Assembly: GCF_002135355.1 (NCBI RefSeq)
Contig: NZ_NEGE01000011.1
Span: 86,822 to 150,821, forward strand
From: Acinetobacter sp. ANC 4169
Lineage (GTDB): Bacteria > Pseudomonadota > Gammaproteobacteria > Pseudomonadales > Moraxellaceae
DNA: 64,000 bases
Direction: 5' to 3'
Made by a program: the position numbers and the translations under genes. A model generated the notes under the pieces. That model searched no databases. It was not told the DNA's origin and was given only the letters and a program-made list of their open reading frames with translations. This document shows, piece after piece, positions 53,602-63,646 of this stretch. Position 1 is the first letter of the stretch; every line of letters begins with the position of its first letter.

Positions 53602-54993
53602 ATGAACGCCACACCTTCGCATCAAGCCCTACAACCTGAATTCCGACTGCTGGTGCTGTTGGTATCGATCGGTTTTTTTATGCAAGGTTTGGACACCACT
53701 ATTGTTAATACCGCAATTCCAGCTATGGCAGAAAATCTGGCTGAAGATCCGTTACAGATGCATAGTGTGGTGGTGGCCTATGTACTTTCGGTAGCAGCCT
53801 GTATTCCTTTAAGCGGATGGCTGGCCGACCGTTTTGGCGTGCGTAACACCTACTTTACAGCCATTATTGTGTTTACCTTGGCATCGCTGGGATGTGGACT
53901 GGCCAACAGCTTAAATGAGCTGCTGGTTTATCGGGTCATTCAGGGGATTGGTGGCGCATTGTTACTGCCTGTGGGCCGTCTGGCCATGCTCAAGGTCATT
54001 CCCCGCAGCCAGTTTTTATCGGCCATGAGCTTGATGAGTCTCGCTGGTCTGGTCGGCCCCTTGATTGGTCCGACACTGGGTGGCTGGATGGTCGAAGTGG
54101 CGACATGGCACTGGATTTTTTTAATTAATATTCCAATGGGGCTTTTAGGCTGTCTGATTAGCTTTAAAGCCATGCCCAACGTCACTGAACCGAGTGTTAA
54201 ATCTTTTGATTTTTTCGGCTTTATACTGCTGGTGATTGCCATGGTCGGACTTTCACTGGGTATTGAAAACTTTGCCAGTCCGCATCAATCGCTGTGGGGC
54301 AGTCTTGGTCTGGTGATTGCGGGTATATTGGCCGCTATTATCTATGCCGTTCATGCCCATACCCATCACAATGCGCTGTTCCGCAGCACATTATTTAGCA
54401 ATAAAATTTATGCTATAGGCATTATCGGTAATTTCTTTGCCCGCTTAGGCGGCAACGCGATGCCTTTTTTAATTCCGCTGATGTTGCAGGTGGCCTTTGG
54501 CTTTGAGCCATTTATTACCGGTCTGTTAATGATTCCGACCGTACTGGGTTCCCTGGCCTCCAAGCCGATTATCCGGCAGATTATTCAACGCTTTGGTTAT
54601 CGTAAGGTATTGCTGGTGAATACCTTATTGGTCGGCGCCTGTATTGCCAGTTTTGCCCTGAGCACGGCGGATACTCCACTCTGGTTAAGAACCTTGCATT
54701 TCTTTATTTTCGGTATGCTGAATTCTTTACAGTTTGTTTCCATGAATACCCTGACCTTAAAGGATTTGCCGCAACAGGATGCCAGCAGTGGCAACAGCTT
54801 TCTGTCGATGATCATGATGGTGTCGATGAGTATTGGTGTGGCTTTGGCCGGAACCTTAGTCAATATTTTTACTGCCTATTTCGGTACCGAGCAGATCGTG
54901 ACAGCTTTCCACAGCACACTCATTTGCCTCGGCTGCATTAACCTGATTACCGCAGCAATTTTCTGGCAAATTCCACGCCATACACCCGTTTAG
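53602..54993 (+). CDS. MFS transporter, DHA2/MdtD-like
   Basis: A 463-residue protein with fourteen-helix DHA2-type features: Phe-Met-Gln-Gly-Leu-Asp-Thr-Thr-Ile-Val-Asn-Thr-Ala-Ile-Pro (motif D1) and Gly-Trp-Leu-Ala-Asp-Arg-Phe-Gly-Val-Arg (motif A). Motif C is Ala-Gly-Leu-Val-Gly-Pro-Leu-Ile-Gly-Pro-Thr-Leu-Gly-Gly. It resembles E. coli MdtD, a proton-coupled exporter. Substrate not predictable. There is no adjacent membrane-fusion partner, so it probably exports to the periplasm alone. Confidence 0.82.
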   Translation: MNATPSHQALQPEFRLLVLLVSIGFFMQGLDTTIVNTAIPAMAENLAEDPLQMHSVVVAYVLSVAACIPLSGWLADRFGVRNTYFTAIIVFTLASLGCGLANSLNELLVYRVIQGIGGALLLPVGRLAMLKVIPRSQFLSAMSLMSLAGLVGPLIGPTLGGWMVEVATWHWIFLINIPMGLLGCLISFKAMPNVTEPSVKSFDFFGFILLVIAMVGLSLGIENFASPHQSLWGSLGLVIAGILAAIIYAVHAHTHHNALFRSTLFSNKIYAIGIIGNFFARLGGNAMPFLIPLMLQVAFGFEPFITGLLMIPTVLGSLASKPIIRQIIQRFGYRKVLLVNTLLVGACIASFALSTADTPLWLRTLHFFIFGMLNSLQFVSMNTLTLKDLPQQDASSGNSFLSMIMMVSMSIGVALAGTLVNIFTAYFGTEQIVTAFHSTLICLGCINLITAAIFWQIPRHTPV

Positions 54994-55073
54994 TCAGATG
55001 GCATCAGAAACAACGTGGTCTGAATGTTCAGATCGCGTTATCATGTGCTTGATAAAACATCACAAATTATTTT

Positions 55074-55859
55074 ATGCCTAAAAAACGATTCGCCAAATCC
55101 AATCATCACAAGCTGTATGCCTCGTGCATTGGCCTCATGCTGAGCTGTGTTGCAATCGTATTGTATGTTTTTGTTTTGCATCATAATCCTGCTTCGGCAC
55201 AGGAATATCCGGTCAAAGGTTTTGATGTATCGCATCATCAGGGGGATATTCAATGGAAACAGATTTCCCCGAAAAGCTATCAATTTGTCTATCTGAAAGC
55301 TACCGAAGGCGGCGATTTTAAAGATCGAAAATTCCAGGACTATTGGCTACAGGCACGTGAACATGGCTTGCTGGTCGGTGCCTATCATTTTTACCGTTTA
55401 TGCCGTGATGGCGAAATTCAGGCACAAAATTTTATTGAAACCGTACCCAATAAAGCCGATGCCTTGCCGCCAGTGATTGATCTGGAATATGACAGTAACT
55501 GCATCAATACCTATACCAAGGAACAGTTGCTAAAAGAAATTCAGGTCATGCATGACCGACTGTATCGGCATTATGGCAAACAACCGATTTTCTATATTTC
55601 AAAGTCATTCTATAACATTATTCTGGCAGGGGAATTTGTAAAAACCCCACTTTGGGTTCGTGAATACAAAGGCAAACCGGATTTAAAAGGCAATCCAAAA
55701 TGGCTGTTCTGGCAACACACCAATCAGGGCACCATCAAGGGCATTACTAAAGCCGTTGACTTAAACGTGTTTAATGGCGATGAAGAAGACTGGACGCGCT
55801 TTTTAGAAGACAATGGTCTCTATCCAATTAAAAAGGTTGAAAATTTACCTAAAAAATAA
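55074..55859 (+). CDS. GH25 family lysozyme-like muramidase
   Basis: A 261-residue secreted or membrane-anchored glycoside hydrolase. A basic N-terminus and one hydrophobic segment (about 16-36) act as signal or anchor. The GH25 domain starts Gly-Phe-Asp51-Val-Ser-His-His-Gln-Gly. Val-Ile-Asp136-Leu-Glu138-Tyr-Asp holds the catalytic acids. Leu-Lys-Ala-Thr-Glu-Gly-Gly and Trp-Gln-His-Thr-Asn-Gln-Gly are further family marks. It should cut the MurNAc-GlcNAc bond. There is no holin or phage gene nearby, so it is a housekeeping or envelope enzyme rather than a phage lysin. An immunity protein is not evident. Confidence 0.88.
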   Translation: MPKKRFAKSNHHKLYASCIGLMLSCVAIVLYVFVLHHNPASAQEYPVKGFDVSHHQGDIQWKQISPKSYQFVYLKATEGGDFKDRKFQDYWLQAREHGLLVGAYHFYRLCRDGEIQAQNFIETVPNKADALPPVIDLEYDSNCINTYTKEQLLKEIQVMHDRLYRHYGKQPIFYISKSFYNIILAGEFVKTPLWVREYKGKPDLKGNPKWLFWQHTNQGTIKGITKAVDLNVFNGDEEDWTRFLEDNGLYPIKKVENLPKK

Positions 55860-55920
55860 CAAGATAAGCTTCGATCTTAATCCACAATAAAAATAAAACC
55901 ACATAAAAAACAGGAAAATT

Positions 55921-56940
55921 ATGGCAATTCAAAAAGGATTTTGGCTGGCATTCGGCATAAGCATACTTGTTCTTATGGCTGCTGTGGTTTTTCTGCTGCA
56001 ACCTTCAGGTCAGGTATCGGATTTTAAAAAATGGCAATATTTCCCCTCTGAAAAAACGGCACTATCTTCAAGGCTCAAGGTCAAATTCTTTGGCGTTTCT
56101 ACCCTGCTTTTCGATGATGGCAAAACACAAATTTTGATTGACGGGTTTTTTAGTCGTCCTTCCCTTTACCAGGTGCTGTTTCAGAACATTCAAAGTCAGC
56201 CCGCACTCATCCGGCAGATGATTCAGCAACAACATTTGCAGCGGACTCAAGCCATTTTCGTCACTCATTCACATTATGATCATGCACTGGATATTGCTGA
56301 ACTTGCAAGACAGCTTTCCCATACTAAAATTATTAGTTCAAGTAGCACTTTAAATATCGCACGTGGCGGACAGGTTGCAGAACAGCAGCTCATTCAGGTT
56401 CAACCCTTGCACGCCCTAAGCTTTGGTGAATTCAAAATTACTGCGATTGCTTCACAACATACCCCGCCCACTGCCGTAAACAATGACCTGGGAGAGGAAA
56501 TTAAACAACCGCTGCAACTTCCTGCCCGTTTTTCTAAGTTTAAAGAAGGCCATAGTTTTGACTATCTGATTGAACATTCAGGTCAGCGCATTTTAGTCAA
56601 AGCCAGTACCGGTGCCATACCGGATCAACTGAAAAATTTAAAGGTGGATATTTTATTTTTAGGCATTGCCCAGCTGTCACGCCAATCGGAAGGGTTTCAG
56701 CAAAACTATCTGGATCAAACTTTGCGAACATTAAAGCCTAAAGTGGTTGTGCCCATTCATTGGGATAACTTTTTCAAGCCGATTGACCAGCCTTTGGAGT
56801 TTTTACCGTACCTGGCAGATCACACTGAGCAAAGTCTAAAAATACTGATTCAAGCGGCTGAACAACAACAAACCCGTCTGGTTTTACTCAGTCAGCCTGT
56901 GTCGTATCCACTTGTTCCTGCTCTACAATCTGATCGATGA
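55921..56940 (+). CDS. Metallo-beta-lactamase-fold hydrolase with N-terminal membrane anchor
   Basis: A 339-residue protein with one hydrophobic N-terminal helix (about 8-27). The metal site His116-Ser-His118-Tyr-Asp120-His121 is complete, with His near residue 180 (Gln-His-Thr-Pro) and Pro-Ile-His-Trp-Asp near 277. It resembles the UlaG/UPF0173-type members of the superfamily that act on phosphorylated or lactone substrates, but no specific function is known. It begins 61 bases after the lysozyme gene on the same strand. Confidence 0.8.
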   Translation: MAIQKGFWLAFGISILVLMAAVVFLLQPSGQVSDFKKWQYFPSEKTALSSRLKVKFFGVSTLLFDDGKTQILIDGFFSRPSLYQVLFQNIQSQPALIRQMIQQQHLQRTQAIFVTHSHYDHALDIAELARQLSHTKIISSSSTLNIARGGQVAEQQLIQVQPLHALSFGEFKITAIASQHTPPTAVNNDLGEEIKQPLQLPARFSKFKEGHSFDYLIEHSGQRILVKASTGAIPDQLKNLKVDILFLGIAQLSRQSEGFQQNYLDQTLRTLKPKVVVPIHWDNFFKPIDQPLEFLPYLADHTEQSLKILIQAAEQQQTRLVLLSQPVSYPLVPALQSDR

Positions 56941-56987
56941 AGATGAGATACTGAAGCCCAGCATGTACAGGCAGAATTTGGGACTGC

Positions 56988-58043
56988 ATGAGAAAAATCA
57001 TTCACATCGATATGGATGCCTTTTTTGCATCTGTGGAACTGAAAGACCGGCCTGAGTTAAAGCATTTACCTGTGGTGGTGTCTTCACATCACCCACGGGC
57101 CGTAATTTGTGCAGCCTCCTACCCTGCGCGCGAGTTTGGCTTGCGCTCTGCCATGTCGATGGCACAAGGCCGAAAGCTTTGCCCACACGTAGTCGTGATT
57201 GAACCCAATTTTGAAAAATATCGTGACATTTCTGCGCAGATTCATCAGGTATTTCAGCGTTACACGCCACTCATTGAACCCTTGTCTTTAGATGAAGCCT
57301 ATCTGGATGTCACTGAAAACCTGCAAAATATTCCCAGTGCCACCGAAGTGGCCATGCAAATACGGCAAGATATTTTCCAAGCGACTGGTTTAACAGCCTC
57401 TGCCGGAGTGGCGCCAAATAAATTTTTAGCCAAAATTGCTTCAGACTGGAACAAACCGAATGGCATTTGTGTCATTAAGCCCTCACAGGTACAGCAGTTT
57501 ATTCAGGATTTACCGCTGAAGAAAATTCCGGGTGTAGGAAAAGTGATGCAGGAAAAGCTCAAGCTGCTGCAATTGCAAACGCTTGGAGACTTACAAAAAA
57601 TTGAGCAGAATGTGCTGGTTCAGCATTTTGGAAAATATGGCAAACAGCTTTTTCTCTATGCTCAAGGGATTGATGAACGTCCGGTTCAGGCGGAGCGCGA
57701 ACGCCAGCAAATTTCCAAGGAAACCACCTTTGATGATGACCTGACCTTAACCCAATGCCAGAACGCTTGGCCTAGGCTGATTGACCAAGTCTGGAACAGT
57801 TTAGAGCGCAAACAACTTTGCGCACGCGGGGTTTCAGCCAAACTCAAGTTAAAAAATTTTCAGGTCTTACAACACAGCAAGAGTTTCAAACAGCCTTTGC
57901 AAAATCGGCAACAACTGGAACAGGTGTTGCAACAGCTACTCATGGAAATGCATATTCCAGAACATTTTCAATTTCGCCTCATTGGCGTTGGGCTGTACCA
58001 GCTTTCCGATCAGCAAGATCAGTCACAGCTTTCCCTTTGGTAA
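56988..58043 (+). CDS. dinB: DNA polymerase IV
   Basis: A 351-residue Y-family polymerase for translesion synthesis and stress-induced mutagenesis. The catalytic acids are Asp8 (Ile-Asp-Met-Asp-Ala-Phe-Phe) and Asp102-Glu103 (Ser-Leu-Asp-Glu-Ala-Tyr-Leu-Asp-Val). The helix-hairpin-helix thumb has Lys-Ile-Pro-Gly-Val-Gly-Lys. The little finger domain follows from about 235. The C-terminus Gln-Leu-Ser-Leu-Trp is a beta-clamp-binding peptide. No LexA box was recognised; Acinetobacter uses a different SOS repressor. Confidence 0.95.
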   Translation: MRKIIHIDMDAFFASVELKDRPELKHLPVVVSSHHPRAVICAASYPAREFGLRSAMSMAQGRKLCPHVVVIEPNFEKYRDISAQIHQVFQRYTPLIEPLSLDEAYLDVTENLQNIPSATEVAMQIRQDIFQATGLTASAGVAPNKFLAKIASDWNKPNGICVIKPSQVQQFIQDLPLKKIPGVGKVMQEKLKLLQLQTLGDLQKIEQNVLVQHFGKYGKQLFLYAQGIDERPVQAERERQQISKETTFDDDLTLTQCQNAWPRLIDQVWNSLERKQLCARGVSAKLKLKNFQVLQHSKSFKQPLQNRQQLEQVLQQLLMEMHIPEHFQFRLIGVGLYQLSDQQDQSQLSLW

Positions 58044-58552
58044 TATTTGCATATTTTTCAACCAAAAGAATAAAATTAAAGCAATTGATGCTACACAAAC
58101 GGTTTTTTTGCGGTACTCTATGGGCGCGATGCATTTATCCATGTAAGCGCCGAGATGCTAAAAATCACCTTTACTTTTAGCATGCTGTCCTGTGATTGGC
58201 GTGACGATCAAATCCGAATATTACAGGGCAACTCTGTTGAACCGCATGGCTCCTCACTCGCATCTCTTCTGCACATATCTCTATAAATCTATTAAAAACA
58301 GCATATTTCCTACTGCACTGAAGCATTTTATACATGCTGCTATCGATCACTCCGATTTGCTGCCGTTTGTGCTGCTGATCCCTGTTATTTTTAAAAATCT
58401 CTGCTGTGGCAACTATAGCCCAACAATAACTGCTCGATGAATGATTTACGCTAAGGGCTCATGACATTATGATGTTGTCATCTTCTTGGCTGCAGGCTGT
58501 TTACCCAGAATAGGGCTTGCAGCAATTATGCCGAAAACACAGGACTCATATT
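58044..58552. other. 508-bp region without a recognised gene
   Basis: Between dinB and the RidA-family gene. It contains two stem-loops: ATGCTAAAA/TTTTAGCAT (about 58155-58183), and GCTGCAGGC/GGCTTGCAGC (about 58490-58523) just before the downstream gene. The 82-codon ORF at 58192-58440 shows no family features and is not called. Confidence 0.5.
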
Positions 58553-58912
58553 ATGGCAGTACAACGTCTGCATGTTGAAAAGCGTTTTTCTGAAATTGCC
58601 ATTTCAGGAAATTTAGTACATCTGGCGGGTCAATTGGCTTCCGATACTACGCTGGATATTAAAGGTCAAACCCGACAAACACTGGAAATTATTGATCGCT
58701 TGCTGGCAGATGCCGGTACAGACAAAAGTCAGATTATGTCTGTGACCATTTATTTAAAAGATATTGAAAATGACTATGTGGCGATGAATGAAATCTGGGA
58801 TGCCTGGGTAGCTGATATTGAAGCCCTGCCCCGCACCTGTGTCGAAGCCAAGCTATATGCTGCTGATGTGCTGGTAGAAATGACGGTAACTGCGGTGCGT
58901 GCATCGAATTAA
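58553..58912 (+). CDS. RidA family protein
   Basis: A 119-residue YjgF/YER057c/UK114 protein. Conserved features are Ala-Gly-Gln-Leu-Ala-Ser-Asp near residue 25, Val-Thr-Ile-Tyr-Leu-Lys-Asp, and a C-terminal Arg-Thr-Cys-Val-Glu-Ala-Lys-Leu-Tyr containing the substrate-binding Arg. Archetypal RidA hydrolyses 2-aminoacrylate; this one ends Val-Glu-Met-Thr-Val-Thr-Ala, a somewhat different subgroup, so its substrate may differ. The ATG at 58553 with AGGA upstream is preferred over a TTG at 58517. Confidence 0.88.
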   Translation: MAVQRLHVEKRFSEIAISGNLVHLAGQLASDTTLDIKGQTRQTLEIIDRLLADAGTDKSQIMSVTIYLKDIENDYVAMNEIWDAWVADIEALPRTCVEAKLYAADVLVEMTVTAVRASN

Positions 58913-58948
58913 AAAACTAAAAAAAAGCATGAATATCATTCATGCTTA
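58912..58948. terminator. Bidirectional terminator after the RidA gene
   Basis: AAGCATGAAT-ATC-ATTCATGCTT (58925-58947) with a long A-run on the left that reads as T on the minus strand; serves the DUF2726 gene and probably the RidA gene. Confidence 0.85.
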
Positions 58949-58955
58949 TGCTGAT

Positions 58956-59501
58956 TTAACCTAACATTCGGATTTTCTTACGGCCCAAATCTGGATAGAA
59001 ATCATACTTTTTTATTGAAGCTTCTGTTAACTGGTCCAGCTGAGAATAAGCAGGTTTTTCAATTAAAAAGTCTTGTCTTAACTGAAAATATTCCGGTACA
59101 TCTTCATAACGAATCACCCGATATCCTGCCATCGCCAATAAAGCATCCTGATATTGGGCATTTTGCGGGTGTCTTAAAGCCATCGGATCGTCTAGTGCAA
59201 TAATGGCAGAAACCTGATGATGTTCATCCAAGATCACAAAATCAGCCACCATATTGCGATATTTATGACGGGTACGGCTGTATTTGGTCGTCAATAAAGC
59301 ATCAAATGAAACATGAGCCAACACGGTACTCTGCGGCAATATTTCTTTGAGACGTGTAAAGGTTATTTGTTCACTAATATTAAAAATAGCTCTTTGTTTT
59401 AAAGCGCTATCTTGCTGCTTGGTTCCACTTTCCAGACTTTTCCAAGCCTTCAGCAGAACGCCGAACAGAAGTAAACTTCCGACCAAAATATAAATTATCA
59501 T
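58956..59501 (-). CDS. DUF2726 domain-containing protein
   Basis: A 181-residue protein with one N-terminal hydrophobic segment (about 3-20). A DUF2726 domain lies at about 40-150, with Phe-Val-Ile-Leu-Asp-Glu-His, Ala-Ile-Ile-Ala-Leu-Asp-Asp-Pro and Tyr-Arg-Val-Ile-Arg-Tyr-Glu-Asp. The domain has a restriction-endonuclease-like fold in other proteins, and the pattern Asp-Phe-Val ... Ile-Ala-Leu-Asp may be a remnant of its nuclease core; whether it is active is unknown. Function unknown. Confidence 0.78.
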   Translation of the reverse strand: MIIYILVGSLLLFGVLLKAWKSLESGTKQQDSALKQRAIFNISEQITFTRLKEILPQSTVLAHVSFDALLTTKYSRTRHKYRNMVADFVILDEHHQVSAIIALDDPMALRHPQNAQYQDALLAMAGYRVIRYEDVPEYFQLRQDFLIEKPAYSQLDQLTEASIKKYDFYPDLGRKKIRMLG

Positions 59502-59737
59502 CCTCTTAGTCCTTTAAATTTTTATAGTCTTTTCCGGTGTCACACCGATGATTGTTATGAAATTCAGTATACAACGATTATTTTTATTAAATATTTCAAG
59601 TAAACAAACTGCATTTAATCATGACGAAATCATCATAAATGCTGACAAAAAGTTGCACTGATTTTATTTTTTACATCTATGTCTAGGATTAATCCATTAT
59701 CAGACACAAAACTACTCTATCTCAAGGCCCAGCAGGG

Positions 59738-59791
59738 ATGCAAGATTACTTTCTATTATTGTCCTACAATTCCGACGAGCTGTTTCACTAG
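59738..59791 (+). CDS. Possible 17-residue small protein or leader peptide
   Basis: ATG at 59738 preceded by AGCAGGG, 17 codons (Met-Gln-Asp-Tyr-Phe-Leu-Leu-Leu-Ser-Tyr, then Asn-Ser-Asp-Glu-Leu-Phe-His) and a TAG, then 20 bases to a strong terminator at 59812. No family is known to me. It may be the coding part of a short RNA or just chance. Confidence 0.25.
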   Translation: MQDYFLLLSYNSDELFH

Positions 59792-59811
59792 CAGTTATTT
59801 AACTTAATGAT

Positions 59812-59843
59812 AAAAAAAAGAACGCCTGAGCGTCCTTTTTTTT
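59812..59843. terminator. Bidirectional terminator after ygiQ
   Basis: ACGC-CTGA-GCGT inside A8/T8 tracts; it ends ygiQ (-) and would end any plus-strand transcript from 59650-59800. Confidence 0.88.
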
Positions 59844-59852
59844 ATTTTTAAA

Positions 59853-62261
59853 TCAAGCTTTTGACTTAGGCTTAGATTTAGTTTTTGATTTAGAACCAGC
59901 AAATGGACGTTTTTCGCCTGTTTCGCGTGGTGGTAAGCCGGTATGTTGGGTCAAGATCTGACCTTTTTTAGGACGATTATTGCCATTTGTATTAGCAACA
60001 TTACGTGATTGATTACGTGCAGTATTTTCACTGGTACGTTTTGCAGAATCCCCCGCTAAGGTCGAGTTTTTCTTGCGTGCAGACTGATATTGTCCTTCTG
60101 TACCTTGTGGTTGATAGCTCGGAATCAGGTGCTGTTTCGAATTACCAATCAAATCTGAGCGGCCCATTTCTTTCAAAGCTTCACGTAACATCGGCCAGTT
60201 ATTTGGATCATGGTAACGCAAGAAGGCTTTGTGCAAGCGACGACGCTTCTCACCTTTCACAATATCGACATTTTCAGTATAACGCGCCACTTTCGCCAGC
60301 GGGTTTTTACCGGTGTAGTACATGGTGGTTGCGGTGGCCATTGGCGATGGATAGAAGGTTTGTACCTGATCGGCACGGAAACCATTCTTTTTCAACCAAA
60401 TGGCCAGGTTCATCATGTCGTAATCAGTTGTGCCGGGATGGGCTGCGATGAAGTAAGGAATCAGATACTGTTCTTTACCGGCTTCTTTACTAAAACGCTC
60501 AAACATTTGTTTGAAACGGTCATAAGTGCCGATCCCCGGTTTCATCATCTTGGATAATGGACCTTTTTCGGTATGTTCAGGCGCAATCTTGAGGTAACCA
60601 CCAACGTGATGTGTGACCAATTCTTTCACATATTCAGGGTTCAATACCGCCAAGTCATAACGCAGACCTGAACCGATCAAAATCTTTTTAATACCTTTTA
60701 ACGCACGAGCTTTACGATACAACTGTGTCAATGGCGCATGGTCGGTATGCAGATTCTGACAAACGCCCGGGAATACGCACGATGGCTTACGGCAATTCTT
60801 TTCAATCTCTGGATCTTTACAGGCCAAACGGTACATGTTGGCTGTTGGGCCGCCTAAGTCCGAGATAATGCCAGTAAAGCCCGGAGCCGTATCTCGAATT
60901 TTTTCCACTTCACGTAAGATGGATTCTTCAGAACGGTTTTGAATGATACGACCTTCATGTTCGGTAATCGAACAGAAAGTACAACCGCCAAAACAGCCAC
61001 GCATGATATTTACTGAAAACTTGATCATGTCAAAAGCGGGGAAACGTGCTTCGCCATAAGATGGATGTGGAAGACGTGCATAAGGCAGGTCAAATACATA
61101 ATCCATTTCTTCGGTAGTGAGCGGAATCGGCGGTGCATTCAACCAGACATCACGTTCACCATGCTTTTGCACCATGGCACGCGCATTACCCGGATTGGTT
61201 TCGAGATGCAAAATACGGTTGGCATGTGCATATAAAACAGGATCTGCTGCAACTTCTTCAAATGCAGGTAAGCGAATCACGGCCAGTTCACGTGGCGGTA
61301 ATTTATGTTTAATCGCTTTAGACGCAGGTTGTAGCTGTACAATTTGCGTATCGGCATCTAGTTGATCGCCTTCACGGACAATCGGATTGCTCACAATTTC
61401 TTTTTGGAAATTTTGGTATTGGGTTAAAGAATTACCCTTATCTTTTTCAATTTCACAGCCATCCAAATCCTCAGTCATCACATAAGGATTGATGATTGGA
61501 TCAACCCGGCCAATCGCATCCACATCATTGGATGCAATTTCAACGAACTTGGCTTTAGACGCACGGTTATGTTTATTGACGATAAATGCCGTACCACGTA
61601 CATCGGTGATGTCAGTAATTTTTTCACCTTTAGCCAGACGGTGCATCACTTCAGTAATTGAACGTTCACCATTACCATACATCAACAAGTCTGCTTTTGA
61701 ATCCATCAATACCGAACGACGGACTTTGTCTGACCAGTAATCATAATGTGCAATACGACGTAACGATGCTTCAATACCGCCGAGCAATACCGGCACATCT
61801 GGATAAGCTTCACGAACACGCTGGCAATATACAGTAGCTGCACGGTCAGGACGTTTGTTGGGTACGTTGTCTGGTGAATAAGCATCATCTGAACGGATTT
61901 TACGGTCTGCGGTATAACGGTTGATCATGGAATCCATGTTGCCTGCCGTTACGCCCCAAGCAATATTCGGTTTACCCAATACGCGGAATGCATCCACGCT
62001 GGTCCAGTCCGGCTGCGCGATAATGCCGACACGGAAACCCTGAGCTTCCAAAGTACGGCCAATAATGCCTGAACAGAAAGAGGGATGGTCGATATAGGCA
62101 TCGCCACAGACCAAAATAAAGTCACAGCTATCCCAGCCGAGTTGATCCATCTCCTCGCGTGACATCGGCAAAAATGGCGCAGGTTCAAAACAAGACGCCC
62201 AATATTTGTCGTAATCAAACAACGCTTTTGGCGCAGTCTGCATGGTATAAGCAGTAGACAT
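59853..62261 (-). CDS. ygiQ: YgiQ-family radical SAM protein
   Basis: An 802-residue protein with the domains of the YgiQ family. An N-terminal part opens with Gly-Trp-Asp-Ser-Cys-Asp-Phe. The radical SAM core has Cys-Phe-Gly-Gly-Cys-Thr-Phe-Cys, binding a 4Fe-4S cluster, and is followed by a Cys-rich segment (Cys-Arg-Lys-Pro-Ser-Cys ... Cys-Gln-Asn). A C-terminal tail of about 70 residues is highly basic (Lys/Ser/Arg/Pro repeats) and may bind nucleic acid. Substrate unknown. The frame opens 17 codons earlier at 62312, but 62261 gives the usual Met-Ser-Thr-Ala start. Monocistronic. Confidence 0.92.
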   Translation of the reverse strand: MSTAYTMQTAPKALFDYDKYWASCFEPAPFLPMSREEMDQLGWDSCDFILVCGDAYIDHPSFCSGIIGRTLEAQGFRVGIIAQPDWTSVDAFRVLGKPNIAWGVTAGNMDSMINRYTADRKIRSDDAYSPDNVPNKRPDRAATVYCQRVREAYPDVPVLLGGIEASLRRIAHYDYWSDKVRRSVLMDSKADLLMYGNGERSITEVMHRLAKGEKITDITDVRGTAFIVNKHNRASKAKFVEIASNDVDAIGRVDPIINPYVMTEDLDGCEIEKDKGNSLTQYQNFQKEIVSNPIVREGDQLDADTQIVQLQPASKAIKHKLPPRELAVIRLPAFEEVAADPVLYAHANRILHLETNPGNARAMVQKHGERDVWLNAPPIPLTTEEMDYVFDLPYARLPHPSYGEARFPAFDMIKFSVNIMRGCFGGCTFCSITEHEGRIIQNRSEESILREVEKIRDTAPGFTGIISDLGGPTANMYRLACKDPEIEKNCRKPSCVFPGVCQNLHTDHAPLTQLYRKARALKGIKKILIGSGLRYDLAVLNPEYVKELVTHHVGGYLKIAPEHTEKGPLSKMMKPGIGTYDRFKQMFERFSKEAGKEQYLIPYFIAAHPGTTDYDMMNLAIWLKKNGFRADQVQTFYPSPMATATTMYYTGKNPLAKVARYTENVDIVKGEKRRRLHKAFLRYHDPNNWPMLREALKEMGRSDLIGNSKQHLIPSYQPQGTEGQYQSARKKNSTLAGDSAKRTSENTARNQSRNVANTNGNNRPKKGQILTQHTGLPPRETGEKRPFAGSKSKTKSKPKSKA

Positions 62262-62452
62262 GGCTAGCAATTCTCGGCTGGCAGATGATAGGAGATCTAA
62301 AAATAAGATCAAAGATGAAAGCCGATCATTTTAGCATGAATTCCATTCATCTTGCTTGATTATAATTTGTACAAAACCAGTGGTTTAATCTATCTCATAT
62401 AAATGTTTCCACATCAGATGCTTGAACCTGACAAATCTGACTAATTTGCAAC

Positions 62453-63646
62453 TTAAGGTTTGAGTTTTAAGGCTAACAATAAACCCAATCCCAGAACCAG
62501 ACTGATAAACACGGTTAATCCCATCCAGCCGAATCTCTCCCAAACCAGACCACTGCTACTTCCCAAAACACTGGAGCCTAAGTAATAGCAAAACAAATAT
62601 AGCGATGAACCGACTGCTCTGTATTGTAAAGACTGTACAGACACCCAACTACTCGCAGTCGAATGTGCAGCAAAAAATGCGAAGGTAAATATAATCAATC
62701 CAGCTAATAACATCCATAAAGATGGTAATAACATCACCAGCAAACCAATCAGCATCATCAATAACATTGCAGGCAAAACAATATTACGTCCAAAACGCCG
62801 CCCCCAACTTGCGGCACGAGGTGAACTATAAATTCCCGCTAAATAAGCAATTGAAATAAGACCAATCCATGTTTGCGACAATTGATACGGTGCTTCGAGT
62901 AAGTGATAACTCATATAATTAAACACTGACACAAAGCTGCCCATTAAGATGAAGCCTTGTAAAAACAATAATCTAAGTTTCTTATCGGTTAAATTTTTTA
63001 TGAAAGACTCATAAAAGCGTTTAAAACGAATAGGATAAGATTGAAAATGTTTAGAGGGTGGCAATAATAGATAAAAAGCCGTGGCAACACATAAATTGAT
63101 GATACCAATAATCATCATCGCGGATTGCCAACTAATATAATCGATTAGTACCCCTGCAATTAATCGACCACCCATCCCACCAATTGCAGTACCTGAGATA
63201 TACAGCCCCATCGCAAAACCAATATCTTTTTTGGCAACTTCCTCACCGATATATGTCATTGCAACAGCAGCTACGCCACTGACACTCAATCCAATTAAAA
63301 TACGATTAAAAAGAAAAACTTGCCATACTGTAAAGATTGAACTGATGACTGAAAGCGATGCCGCTAAAAATAATGCAGCGACCATGACAGGTTTTCGCCC
63401 GAAACGATCTGAGATCAAACCTGTAAAAAGCAATCCAATCGCTAAAGCTATGGTTGAAAATGATAATGGAAAGCTACTATGTGTCGGACTAACATTAAAA
63501 AACTGGGCAAAAATCGGCATCATCGGTTGTACACAATACAAGGATGAAAATATCGCAAAACCTGCTAAAAATAATGAAAATAGAACGGCTAGAAAAGGTC
63601 GAGTTCCATATTCAATATATGTCGTTTCAGGAGTTAAATCAGACAT
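62453..63646 (-). CDS. MFS transporter (YnfM-like)
   Basis: A 397-residue protein with twelve helices. Motif A is Gly-Leu-Ile-Ser-Asp-Arg-Phe-Gly-Arg-Lys-Pro. Typical blocks are Tyr-Cys-Val-Gln-Pro-Met-Met-Pro-Ile-Phe near residue 39 and Gly-Gly-Met-Gly-Gly-Arg-Leu-Ile-Ala-Gly-Val-Leu. This matches the YnfM subgroup of drug/metabolite efflux; substrate unknown. GGAAA lies 6 bases before the ATG at 63646. The frame opens 20 codons upstream at 63706 but that start has no ribosome binding site. Confidence 0.83.
   Translation of the reverse strand: MSDLTPETTYIEYGTRPFLAVLFSLFLAGFAIFSSLYCVQPMMPIFAQFFNVSPTHSSFPLSFSTIALAIGLLFTGLISDRFGRKPVMVAALFLAASLSVISSIFTVWQVFLFNRILIGLSVSGVAAVAMTYIGEEVAKKDIGFAMGLYISGTAIGGMGGRLIAGVLIDYISWQSAMMIIGIINLCVATAFYLLLPPSKHFQSYPIRFKRFYESFIKNLTDKKLRLLFLQGFILMGSFVSVFNYMSYHLLEAPYQLSQTWIGLISIAYLAGIYSSPRAASWGRRFGRNIVLPAMLLMMLIGLLVMLLPSLWMLLAGLIIFTFAFFAAHSTASSWVSVQSLQYRAVGSSLYLFCYYLGSSVLGSSSGLVWERFGWMGLTVFISLVLGLGLLLALKLKP

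Larger units (their letters stand above)
59502..59852. other. 350-bp region with a possible small transcript
   Basis: Between DUF2726 and ygiQ, both on the minus strand. It holds a 17-codon ORF with a ribosome binding site on the plus strand (59738-59791), directly followed by the terminator at 59812. Upstream is A/T-rich with TTGCAC near 59653. Confidence 0.4.

Noticed and set aside
58192..58440. 82-codon ORF between dinB and the RidA gene
   Set aside because: No ribosome binding site, no recognisable domain, odd mix of His/Cys/Leu; the region looks non-coding.
60005..60451. 148-codon ORF antisense to ygiQ
   Set aside because: Inside ygiQ; Ser/His-rich shadow translation.
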